From Bryopsis sp. KO-2023 (taxonomy: Eukaryota; Chlorophyta; Ulvophyceae; Bryopsidales; Bryopsidaceae): a stretch of DNA of 64,000 bases. Of the stretch, positions 1 to 11,679 are shown piece after piece; within the stretch, counting starts at the first letter, position 1; every line of letters starts with the position of its first letter. The position numbers and the translations under genes were made by a program. Location of the stretch: assembly GCA_030272585.1 (NCBI GenBank), contig BSYQ01000008.1, forward strand, positions 1,674,001-1,738,000, given 5' to 3'. Under the pieces are notes generated by a model. The model was given only the letters and a program-made list of their open reading frames with translations. It did not search any database and was not told the origin of the DNA.

Positions 1-1990
1 ACCTCCTCTTACAGGCAGCCACTCACAAATTTCCAATCAAAAAAGGATCTTGAGTTAGCATTGATGCTGCAACGTGGAAACGTGCTGAACCCCCTCTCCC
101 CTTTTGAAAAAGCAAACATGTACTCTTAGGATACATGCAACATTATTGTTGTGGAGGGTTGGGTAGCAATCAACTTTCTTCAATTCTTCCCATCATAGTT
201 GTAGGAAGCAGGTTGATGAATCCTTTGATTTTTCTTGCTATCTTTTTTCACGTTTGCGTTTGAGCGCCGCCGCATCTGGGAATGGAAGAGCCGAATCTTC
301 CCAGTGGGTAGATTGGGGGGGTCACTCGGCAGAATTTCGGACATTTGTTGATGGGTCGTCCAGTCGCCGTTCTGGCTGCGCGACTCAAAGCGGCTGGCGC
401 TTTATTAGTTGCTGGCTGGGGACGGCGAAACGACAAAGAATTACTATATATCCCCACCCTATGTTCCTCCCAGTTGTGAAGATTCGCAGCAAAGCTTCAG
501 GTCAAGCAAGAGTTTCACTCCCCCCTACACACAGATTCCACCGAGCAAAGCCTCGTTTTCTCAATCCTTTTGGGGACCGTGGGAAGCATGTGGCCTGGAC
601 CCGACCTCGGGCGTTTTGGAAAGACTAACCCTTTGCACCATGGAAGTCATCGAAGCCATGAGCGAAAATTGTTTCTGTGTGAAACCACAGAAAGGAGGGC
701 GCAAACGCTAGTGGGATGCGTGTATTTGTGCAGGGATATACGAACACTCATATGTATCTATGTTTTCCAGCAAAAACGCTGCACTTTCTTTTCAATAAGC
801 GAACACGTTTTTGGACGGTGGACACGTATCCTGGTGTCAATGTATCGAGGCAAAATTGACCGACAAATTTCGAGCTGGCGGATGAATATGTGAGAATTCA
901 TAGTGCAAGTATCAACATGCACCTCAATCCCCCGCTCGTTCAGTGTGGAGTTTCTAGCATCATGGGGGCCGATGGGTTTTTTCACTCGTGGTGTTTTTAG
1001 AGGTGTTTAAATCCACAATGGATCTTGATCCACAATGGTGGGGTGTTACCACTCCATCGATAAGACTCGCCGTCTCTGGCCAAAAAAGAGCGCGTCCCTG
1101 TCGAGCAAGGTTGGAATTCGTAAAATACCCACCTCCGCGATGCGGACGTACCGTTTCGAACGTGATCGACCACCCCCTTTGGTGAACGGAAAGAAGACGT
1201 TATCAAAAAGCTGGGACGGAAACAGAACATGACAGAAACGCGAAGTTCCACGTTTCAACAAAACGTGCAGGTTGACATTCATTTCTCAGCGACGTAACGG
1301 TCGGACATGGTGAATAGTCATGTCATAAGGACTTTTCCGGCTCGTTCGGATCTGTCCATTGATATTTGATTTTTCTAATTTTTGTGTTCTTAGGAACCGA
1401 TATGCCGATGACGTGGTCGACCCCAAGATAGGTACGGGGTCTACCCGATTTCGTGTGCGCCTGGAATCGATTGCATAGCCTAGCTATGTCGGTTCCGCTT
1501 CGGTTAGCCACGATGTCGGGGAAAAGACCATCACCCGGACCGGGCAATTCCAAAGACCGCCTGATCCGTTGGGTGGGCGGCCGAGTCCGGGGCTACCTTT
1601 GTTTTTCCACCGTGGTGGAACCCCCGCCTTGTCGTGACGCGGTGGCTCCCTTCTTACTTGAAGGGTCCAAGAGGGGTTCCAAATAATTACTTCTTTTCTT
1701 TTTTTCATTCTCTTCCAAGAAAATACAAATTTTTGGTTCAAGATAAATTCGTTAAAATTATATTTATTCAAAGCAATCAAAACATTAAATATCATAATTA
1801 AGAATATAATTTTTTTTCAACTTTTTGACGCGTCTTCGAAATATTTAGAAGAAGTATAATTATATCAATCAGCCAATTGATCAAGCATTTACCCCCATAA
1901 TTCCACTTTCACGGCGTGCTTGGCCTTCACTACTGACCACTTAAGAATTTCCCTCAAGCTCTCCTCCAACCGACAAAGGGATTTAAGTCA
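1..1990. other. No recognisable gene
   Basis: Only short, overlapping open frames are present (longest about 124 codons) and none shows a recognisable domain, a coiled coil or a consistent splice chain. The last 300 bases are AT-rich. I see nothing here that I can name. It could hold the 5' end of an unrecognised gene or old transposon debris. Confidence 0.5.
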
Positions 1991-2101
1991 ACTTAATCGA
2001 TTGATGACCCCTCGTTCATTGAGCCCTTCCTAAAACATCGGATGCCAGAAACAATGACTTCTCCTAACAGAGGATACACTTCCAAGCGCTCGTTTTACAC
2101 G

Positions 2102-2602
2102 GTTGTGGTAAATACCGAAAACTACCGAAAACTAATGAAAACTACCGAAAACTACCGAAAACTATAAAAACTTTAACTATGCAGCGATTACCCTTTACAA
2201 AAGGAAAAGGGAAATATAAATATTCAAGACTGTTTCACAAGACATTTGCTTTCAGAGTGGTAACAAGTGAGTCTCCAAGTGACAGTTCTTATCGGCAAGT
2301 GGGTATCCAAGTGTGACCCTCAGGATTCGAACCCGAGTCAACCAACCAAGGAGCCACTGGAACCAAATCAAGAGTCCATACCTTTTTTAACATATTCACT
2401 CATATAAACAAAATGAATGTATTAGTTTCTTTTGTGTGTAATGGTTTTTTTCGGTGGACTCCCCGATATATATTTATTTTTACTGTCCAAGTTTTCGTTT
2501 TATCATGTCGTTTTTTATAGTTTTCGGTAGTTTTCGGTGGTTTTCGGTGGTTTTCGGTAGTTTTCGGTAGTTTTCGGTAGTTTTCGGTGTTTACCACGAC
2601 CC
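2102..2602. mobile_element. Non-autonomous TIR transposon, 501 bp, MULE-like
   Basis: The element is flanked by an exact 11-base direct repeat, CGTTTTACACG, at 2091-2101 and 2603-2613, read as the target-site duplication. Its ends are inverted repeats starting near GTTGTGGTAAATACCG (right end GGTCGTGGTAAACACCG read inward), followed by short arrays of the ten-base word ACCGAAAACT. The paralogous arm near 23005 has an empty site, which fixes the boundaries. A target duplication of 9-11 bases is typical of Mutator-like elements, so I infer a MULE-type MITE. It has no transposase. The interior (about 2320-2380) contains a tRNA B-box-like stretch. The insertion lies 45 bases upstream of the start codon of the coiled-coil gene. 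Confidence 0.8.
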
Positions 2603-2646
2603 CGTTTTACACGTAGTCCTTGGGAAAAAAGGAACCTTCGCGCGCG

Positions 2647-4647
2647 ATGCGATCAGAAGGACGTGTCGGTGGACGGAGGCTTTCTACCGGGGGTCAGAAA
2701 GTCGCCAACTCCGGCCGTTCACGCCAAAACGGCGCTTCTCCAGAATGGAGACTTCCCAGGACATGCACCGTGGACGACCGCGATATTTTTGACAGCAGGC
2801 AGTTTTTCGCGGAACGAACGATCCGGATCAGGCGGGAAGAACGCGATCGAGACAAGTTTCAGAAACAAGCGAAAGTCAACGAAAACAACGCTCCGTTCTA
2901 CATCGACCCGGACGATCCGTTCGATCTGAAGGGCCTGGAGGAGGAAGAAAAGCGACTACAGGAAGAGTACTGCAGGGAGTTGGAAAACGACGACGCGCCG
3001 CAGGACCCGTGGCCGCGGAGACGTCGGCGATCGCGACACTCCATCACGGTGTTCAGCAGCGACGAGGACGACGAGCAGTGGGACGTCGAGTTGCGGATCA
3101 GTGAAGCCAAACGGGTAAGAAAGTCCCAGCAAAAAAACTTGGGGAGGACCTTCTGTGTGTGTGGAAGTCAGTTTCCAGCACTTTCCCATTCTAGGAGGGG
3201 TTGTTTTTCAATAAGCATTCCTTTTTCAAAAAAAAAAAAAGGCATTGAAATTTCAATAAAATTTGCTTGTTTGTGTTCAGGAGACCCAAGAGGTCCAGGA
3301 AAGACTGGCGGAGGCGGAGGCTAAAATCAAAGAGTGGGAAGGAAAAGAGGCCAGCGATTTGGAGCAGCAGCAGAAATGGGAAGACATCGAGGAGGAGGCA
3401 GACAGGGAAACACATCGATACAAAACAGAAACCCTGAGCATGATCGGAAAGATGGAAGCAAAAGAAAACCAGCTGGAAGAAGACCTGAATCGGTGAGGGC
3501 CAGGAAATCTATCCAGCTTGGGAGCTACATCGAAGCCCATACTAAACCAGTTAAAATGAAATATTCGTTTTTTGAAAGTTGTTTTCAAGTTTGAAGAAGA
3601 TGATCTCTGCTATTGAACAATGTAGTGGACATTTGAGTCGTTTGTTTCTGGGGCTTGCAACGATGGTAGGCTGTGGCTCACCATTGGGGAGGACCAAGCA
3701 TTGAGGGAATGCCAAGAATGGGCGAAAGCTTTTGAGGATCTCATTCAGCAAAAAGAGGTCAGTTGGATTTCTAGATATCCTGCTGATGTGGTCTTTAATC
3801 ATAGTGAAACATCACAGAATCTGGAACCACCCTTTATTTGTAATGGAATGGTGCAATGGAGTGGTGTTTCAGTTGACGATTTCACTTTCTGCAGGAGTAC
3901 TTGCAGGGTCAACAGCAGAACATCTCGGAGCTGTCGGAGCGAGAATTGGCTGGACCTGCAATTCTGAAGGTGCATGAACATCTGTATTGATTTCTTTGCG
4001 TTCAACCTATCATCTCTATATAATCATCTGAGGTCAGTGGTCGACCTGTCGAATAAAGTGGTGGAAAAATAGAAATCCAAATGGCTTCTTTTCCCTTTAT
4101 TCAGCGAAGAAACTGACAGTAAAGGGTGCACGTTTTCTGTTTGGTGCCCTCCAGGGGGAGGCAAAAATGTTGATCCAAGACGAAAAAACTCTGAAATGCA
4201 AAGTTTTGGAGCAGGATTGCATGATTGCTGATCTTCTGGAAATACTCCAGGAGGCTGAGTATCCCCAACAGGTAAAGATTTACTCACTCCTCCGTTTTCT
4301 CGAAAACTTTTTTAAAGAGCTCTTTTTTGGTTGACTAATCGTTCAGCACAAAAAACATACTGAAATGCAATTAACTCCATGGAGAATTGAAAAACAATAC
4401 AAAACTCTCCAGAGTTTTTAAGTATATTTTGAAAAGTACATTCCGTACATTGTTTTCCAGTCAACATAAAAGAAATATAAAGAAATAAACGCTTTATTGA
4501 TGAAGATGCATTCCAATAAAGCAAGGGTGAAATAACTCTGAGGAGGTCTCATAGTCCGTGTTGTTTTTTAAAAAACAGGAGGATTTGCTCTCCAAGGTCC
4601 CTGAGAGTGCCGATCCTGAGCATTTGCATGCGATGGAGGTTTCTTGA
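2647..4647 (+). CDS. Coiled-coil protein, duplicate copy A
   Basis: Six exons, 2647-3114, 3281-3492, 3670-3757, 3895-3969, 4155-4271 and 4579-4647, join in phase to give 342 residues. I do not recognise the family. The first exon encodes a basic, Ser/Arg-rich start, then a charged segment with an FYIDPDDPFDLKGLEEEEKR stretch, a run of Arg (residues about 132-140) and an acidic patch. The second exon is almost pure Glu/Lys/Gln-rich coiled coil; the remaining exons keep heptad character to the C-terminus. The start is the first ATG after an in-frame stop in the duplicate copy. A 501-bp transposon sits 45 bases upstream and probably occupies the promoter or 5' leader, so expression may differ from copy B at 20937-22965. 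Both copies are open throughout. Confidence 0.75.
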
Positions 4648-5002
4648 TGGGGTTGTTGCTGGTTTTTCGGCTTTAGATTCTTTTTTCTTTCGTCAGTTTT
4701 AGACTATCGTGCTTGCAGCTGTAGTACATGTACAACTAGTCATAGTATAAGAGGCTTCACAGTTTTGGGAAAGAATGTGTGTTTTGATAGCTTTGAAACC
4801 CTTTTCTATATTAGTGGCAGGTTGGCACAGTTCTCTTGCATTGAATACTGATTTACATAAGGAAAATAACAAATCAACCCACATAGAACAAAACCCAAGA
4901 GAATATAGCCCAGCTGTGAACAGACGGCTGTACGCTCTTTTACCAGTCTTTTATGTATGTATATACATTCCAAGCCTGAGAACTCAATTTTTTTCCTTCA
5001 CC

Positions 5003-8000
5003 CTATTTGGACGGGCTGCTTTTTGTTCCAGACATCGACCTGCTTTCTTTCCAAACCCCAAACAGGCCTCCAACGAAACTGTTCTGACGGCTGTTCTTTT
5101 CCACCCTCAGCTCATTCGCCAGCGGTTTTACACCGTTCGCTAGGATGTCCTTCAACACATCGCGCACCTCGCTGCTGGATAGGCACAGCTCGAACAATAC
5201 TAAAGCCACAACCAACTTCATCCCCAGCAAAGCGTCGTTGAGAATTTCCTTTTCCTGTTTGAGTGCCGATAAGAATGCAGAAGTGTTTATCCTTGTGAGG
5301 GTCGGGGGATTGTCGATGTCTTGACTGCTTGTGTTCATCCTCGACTGTTTGGTACGCACACCCGCCCCTGCACCAGCTTTCCGCCGCTCGGACGAGTCCA
5401 GACTTTTGTTGCGACTCAACGAAAAAGAAGAAAAACTTTCGTCATACAGTGCAAAAAGTCCCAGCTTGATCTTTTCCTTAAGGTGAGCGAAAGATGGTGG
5501 GAAAGACACCGGAAGTTGATTTCCATCGTCGCCAGGGGAAACCTCGGATTGAATTTCAAGGTCGTTGCACCATGAGGCAGCTATGGAGTCGTCCTCTTGT
5601 GACAGTTTCTTTTCGATGTCGGCGTGTGGCAAGCAGCACGTGATCAGTGCAGGCGGCAGCGGAGTGTGGTGGTCGAGGGATCGTGAATAGAACTGAGTTT
5701 CCCTGAGCAGTGTCTCGATTATGATTGAGGCAGCCATCGTTGCCTGGCAAGGGTCCTGCCCTTTTTTCAAAGCGCCGATAAGAGCCTCAATTCCCCCACA
5801 CTCGATGACTTCCACGATACTTAGGGGATTCTGCCATGAAATTGCACCAAGCGCAGCCGCACCGGACTCCACCATCTCTTCATCTGCAAAACACGAATAT
5901 CTCATTTCTGGAAACAGGCAGTCATTGTTCAAGGCATGATGCAAAAGCAAGCGTCTTGGAAAGATCCCTCAAAAAACTCTGTTTGTAGAAAGAGAACGAA
6001 TTTATTACCTCCAGTTCTGAGCAAATCTACGATGCCGACAATGGCTTCTTTCTTTCTGAAGCTGGCTTGACAAGAAGGAATTGTGAGGCATATACACATT
6101 ATGGCGTCTGCAACAGGAGCGAAAGATACCTCCTGGCATGGCCAACGATTTGCCAAGCTCAGCGCCTGGCACAACAGGTCTACAACACCTGCAGAAGGAG
6201 AAAAAAAAACACCACCCGTTGCAAACACTCCTTTCATGTAACTTCTTACAGTTGTACATATCCAATCCTGCTTGACATCCAAATTAAACAAATAAAGAGC
6301 GCGCCTAACCCCATTCGGAAGAAACGGAATCAACCGCAAACAAAAAGCTTGCGAACGACATAAAAGAGAAGAAAGCTTTTCAAGAAACTGAGGCAAGAGG
6401 ATTTTTCGTTGGAATCGATGTGATGCCTAATGTGTGGCGAGCACAATCAAAAAGCATACCCTCTTTTAACGCTGTGTTCAGATTAATTCTGTGCTTCTCC
6501 ACCAAAGACCCGATCGCTCCTGACGCGGAGGCTATGATTTTGAGCCTCAATAGTCGAGAAGAATTACTTCTTTCTTTTAATAAAGCCGTTCTGACGAGTG
6601 TCGTCAGCATCAAGACACCATCACAGTCGTGAATGGAGGTTTGATTGTAATAGTTTGCTTTACACCCAGCTTCCAATGCACAGCAGGCTGCAGAAGTTAC
6701 CTGATCAAAACAGAATATAGGGTTCGGGTTCTTGAGAATTGCACCCAGAAAGCAGTACATTCCCGCTGGTTGAAATCAAGAGGAGAAGCAAATTAATTTG
6801 TTCTTTGTTCTGTTTCAAGGAAGTGCAATCTATTTCTTTCATGTTTGTCCTACTGTCTGTTTCGACGTGAATAAAAAAGTTGAAAAATCGAAATCGACAG
6901 TTCGCATCGCACTGACTTCTTTTTTTCTTTCCAGCTATTTTCAACACCAATTTCGGAACAGCTGTAAACTACTGGTAGAATTCGGACTCCTTACAATTTT
7001 GCCGGGTCCGTACTGATGTAACAGAATAAGATCGAACGATGAAGCTTACACCAATGTGTTCGAGTACAGGGTTCACTGCCATGGCAGTCTTTCCTAAGTA
7101 TGATTCTGTAACGTCCTGGATCACACCACCTGTGCTAGTTCCCACTTCAAACCAGTGCTAAACTCATCATAACATTCCCCACCAAGTTCGAACTGCAAAT
7201 CGTCCCAACAACAATACATTTAATCAAAGTCACGTTACTGTGATATTTTCTCGTCTAAAAGTGGCGCACCGGATTAAGCGCTCCAGCTCTCAATATCGCT
7301 ACCAAGACCTCGAGGCCACCGCATTTCCTCAGTTCATTTTGGCCGGCAGGATGACTGTCGACGACTCTACTCAGGGCTACGGCCGCTGCTTGGCAGGGCT
7401 CTTTGTCCGCTCCACATTTAATGATACTAACAAGCCTTCCCACGCCGCCCTCCTTGATAATCTCGTCCTGACAAGCTTTGTTGGCTGCACAAATAGATTC
7501 TATAGCCACACACGCGCCGTGCACGATATCGTCCTGGGATTCTATACCCAAAAAACACATCAATGGATACATGGCACCGCAATCCCTTGTCTCGTCTTGA
7601 TCACTTTTGGAGCCTCGCACGAAAGACGCAAGAGCACGCATGAGCGCTCCCGGCTTCACGTGCCTACGACCCACAGGCTGCCGCAATATACCAATGATGT
7701 GAGACAGAATCAGCTCCATCGGCAGTGACTGCTTCGCTTGGGGGATTTTCTCAGCGATATGCGACGCAAGGATGATGAGAGGGCAATGAAGAGGATGCTC
7801 CGGTCCCAAGGACAAGAAAACCTCCGCAACAATAGGAGCAAGACCTGCAGCAAGGCGATTTGGCTGTCAAGTCCCGAACGTCGACGGAGTTAAGAACAAA
7901 TTGATGTTATATGTACACACCTTCAACGGCGCTTGCTGCTTTCTCTCCACCGATGCACGCAGTCAAGGCTTCAGATGTTCTTACGATGATTTCTGTATCG

Positions 8001-11000
8001 ATAGGTTGGCTGGTAATCTCAGAGTGGACGAGATCGACAAGAGCCCTGACCGCACCACTATGCAAGGCATCATGTTGATTGTTCTCATGATTCTCTGCCA
8101 GCGTTTGGAGGCACTGGCAGAGCAGAAGTCGAAGATGTCGGCGGTCGGGGCACGAGGAAGGATCTGATCCCATTCGTACAAGCAAGTTTGATATATGAGG
8201 GATCAACCGAGCCTGGCGCATCCTCTCGTGAGTTTCCCAGCTGCTTTTCAGGCACACCAGGAGGAACCTTGGTAGCCATTGCATAACTGGGGAGGAAACC
8301 TGTTGGTGGAAATCAATTCGGATAACAACATCATTTTTGTCCAGGAGGAGTGGCAGAACCTCTTTTCCAAAAACAAGAGCAAGGGTGGCATCAAAAATAA
8401 CCCAATACACACCTGACATGCACGGACCAGTCGTATGGTGACCTCTGTTCCTCCCATTCTCTCGAATGTTGTTATTTCAGCATCGTCTCGATCAAGGAGC
8501 CTGAGAAGTGATTTCATAGCAGTCACCATTAAATCCATTGTACAAACCCAGTTTTTCCACTCCTCAGCGCCTGACCTCTCCACATTTTTATCCCCATCGT
8601 CCTTATCAGTATCACTTCCAGAGCTGGGCAGGCAACTGTATGTGAAGAAGCCGCTGGAGGAATAAAGACCACTACCAACATGCAGATCAGGCAGCGAGTG
8701 TTTGGTGTCCTTTTCGTGATCCCAGAGTGCCATGTGGCGGCCGCTAGAACTGTTTTGGTCATCTGGAAGGGTGAAGAGATTATTTGCTCCCATACAAAAA
8801 ATCCGCGTCACGCATTCTGTGACTCGGACGAGCTCCTGTGAGGTTTTCGAGTGTTGGTTTTCCAATGTCCTCGTGAGTATCCACAAGGCATCAGCCATCG
8901 TAGAACATTTCAAAGGTCTTGATAACAGCTTCAGCAAGGTGTCGACCCCATTCGACCCCGTGATAAATGCGAAATATGAAGACGGAACGTGGGAAGTAAG
9001 TTCTCTCATGGCATAGAGACATTCCTCAACTACATTGAGCTGAAAAGAGGGGAAAAAGGGAGTCTCGAGTGCCTGCTGGAGCTTGGCGTAGTGCCCCCTC
9101 CATACAGTGCCCTTTTCATCTTTCTACCAAACATCAGCCACTAAAACGCAGTCAGGGCAGCTCTTCAGGGTTGTTGAAATACACGAATAATTCGATCAAT
9201 TATCAATGGCATCCCCGCAACAATTATGTTTTCGAACCTCCCTATTCTGTTGAACCAGTTTTTCTCATGAGCATTTCAAGGAGCTACGGCCCCTACCCGT
9301 GACAAAAGACCAATCAAGAAGCTCATCCCACAGGAAACCCTCTGTGCTTGAGATGGTGTTTCTTTCCATCTCATCGTGTCTTGAACCCGAGTCTCCACAG
9401 CCGAAAGGGGTCCCACTTTGATGACAACTCGGATGGCAGTCACCAAAAAATCCAAAGCCTGTTTTACTGTGGGTTCCGAGAGGTCTGATGCCGTCTTCCG
9501 TCGAAACATTAACCCAATCAGCCTGGGAAACAACCTATCAAATGAGAGTTGTCTCCAGAGTTTTCTCGATAAGATAGCCTCGAGACAAAGCACAGAGGAA
9601 GTCACAGTACGAGCAGGAACGGGTTTTCGTGAATGGTTTGGCTCACCGGGCTAACAGGGCAATCATACTAGATCCCCCTGTCATCCACGTGAAAAAATGG
9701 AAACTCATGAGCTGCAGCAAGAGATGGAGGGTCGAGGATGTTTGTAGCTCCGCTCCAGCTGTGTCGCAACTATCCATGAGGGAAAGTAGCGTCCAGAGGC
9801 CTTCCTGTCGAGTTCAGTATTTTGCTTTCTTTGCGTTCAAGGTGATAAGCACAACTTCTCTGATTCATGACAGGTTTCGAGTTCACACACCTCCATTTGC
9901 CTCCATCGCATATCAATCGCAGCGGCCTTGACTAGCTTAAGGGTTGCAGGAAGGATCCCCAGTTGACATAGACATTCCTGCCGTGCTGAACACAAAGAAT
10001 TCTGTCGGCTACGGAATCTTCTATTGGACGTTGTGGTGGGAGTACTCAAAACCGCTGTGAAATGCAAACCAGGTTGGGTTGTGGATTACCAGGACACCCT
10101 TCAGAGAGCTTGAGAAGGATGAATGCACAGTAGGTTTTGTCAGGTTGACCTCGATTGGCAAGATCGATCACAGGCCTTCAACCAACATGACCCTCTTCTT
10201 AGTCACATTGCATCTCAAAATGTGCACAGTCTCTTGCATCGATGCAAAAAAAATTCCTTTCTAGATCTATTTCCCCAATCTGGGCTTGATGGCGCCAGAG
10301 AAACGTACAGACATGGATATGGTGAGAAAGACATCGAATCAATGCCAGGAGGTGAGCGGATGTGAATTAGTATCTTGTTGAAGATATTGAAAGCGGAGTG
10401 CTGGCGGAAGGGGAAAGGAATGTTTGACTGTCATCACTTACTTCGCAATGCCAAGCTCCATGATTTCATCGCAGACGAAGGGATCTTCCGCACAGAGTCG
10501 AACGAGGATAGCAAGGCAAGAGCTCCTGCACACCTCTGTGCACTGATCGAAACGATCCACGAGGACACCTGAGCCCAAAAAACTCTGGTCTCAGACCTGC
10601 CGATGACTTCAAAAGCATGCATTGATATGAAGCAGTGACCAGGTGGTCAGGATACATTGAAGATTAAGACGCAAGCTCTCAAGCACAGTATCCAATGAAA
10701 GAGACCCGCTTTCACATGAAATCGAAAAATATGGAAACTGCGACCAATTCTCTCAGTGGAAACCTCGTTTCGATGTTTTTGTCGTTCAACAAGTGCCTCA
10801 CATTTAATAAGATGCGTGATCCAATAGTTCTTCATGACATTTGTGGATGGGCTGAACGAATGGCATGCTGTACCAAGAGCCAGGATTGCCCGATCCAAAG
10901 AGTTCCAGCTCTTTATATCGAGCCGCTCCAGCGCTATGACCGCCAGTCGTTTTACACTCTAAGAAACGAAAAGCATAACCCCTTGAACAGTACATTCTCC

Positions 11001-11679
11001 GTCTCAACTTCGATCCCCAAAGTGCATTATCAACTATAGCTCGGAAGACAAGGGCACCCTGCTAGGCACAAATGCCCGACTGGCTGGCCTATCGATTTGT
11101 GAGCGCGTACCATCACTTTTCTCCGGGCCTTCAGTGTGCGTGGGCCTAAGGGGAGTAGGCCGCCTTTCATTGAGCAGTTGTGACTGTCCATCTTCTCGGG
11201 GACGTTCGTATAACCGTCGCTCCACCTCGCTTACAGTCTTGATAGGCTTCTCAGAATTTCTTGCAACGACAGCAGGCACTGGGGAAACTTGACTTTGGGA
11301 GGAATGGATGACAGAAATCCTGGCGTGGTTGGAAATTACTGTGCAAGCGAAGTATTATTTCTACTGATCAATAGGGAGAATCGCTCATCGCTTCATGTTA
11401 TTATGAAGCTATATAGCTGTATAGCATATATGCTATGTTGTCGCTTGATGTCCGCGCCTCCGAGAAATACATCTTTGATTTGTCTTTAGCCCCTGGAGGC
11501 GTATATGTAATTTTTGTTGTTGTAGCCCCTGAAGGCGTTCTGGACGCCCACAGAGTCGAGGAGGCTGAAGCACCACTTGTCGAAGCATCGTCAGCTCGAA
11601 AAGACGCCAAAAGTTCCCTCTGGAGGGGATACTTCTCTTGGTGTCGAAAATTCGGAAGTGGGTTCTCCACCGATTTTAA
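5003..11679 (-). CDS. Armadillo-repeat protein, many exons
   Basis: A chain of minus-strand exons encodes tandem armadillo/HEAT-like helices, with recurring patterns such as GGLEVLVAIL, ALGAISWQNPLS and ECGGIEALIGALKKG. Well-supported exons are 5003-5883 (with the stop), 6009-6188, 6460-6765, 7270-7844, 7921-8299, 8413-9039, 9297-9650, 9705-9804, 9891-9985 and 10442-10568. Probable ones lie near 10630-10710 and 10815-10950. Junctions from 9650 down to 7270 are in phase. The junction between 7270 and 6765 is not resolved (a small exon near 7070-7150 is possible), nor is the one between 9705 and 9650. The N-terminus is uncertain; an open Ser/Thr-rich frame at about 11440-11679 may be the first coding exon. 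The C-terminal exon is Ser-rich and likely disordered. Armadillo arrays bind protein partners; I cannot name the ortholog. It lies wholly between the inverted arms. Confidence 0.7.

Larger units (their letters stand above)
1990..4740 (+). repeat. Left arm of a large inverted duplication
   Basis: This segment matches the reverse complement of about 20860-23110 through exons, introns and both flanks. Exon lengths are identical in both arms (468, 212, 88, 75, 117 and 69 bases), and intron sequence is visibly similar, for example just before the third exon. The arms are about 16 kb apart. The left arm is longer mainly because of the transposon at 2102-2602. The outer limits were judged by eye and may be off by tens of bases. 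Confidence 0.88.
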
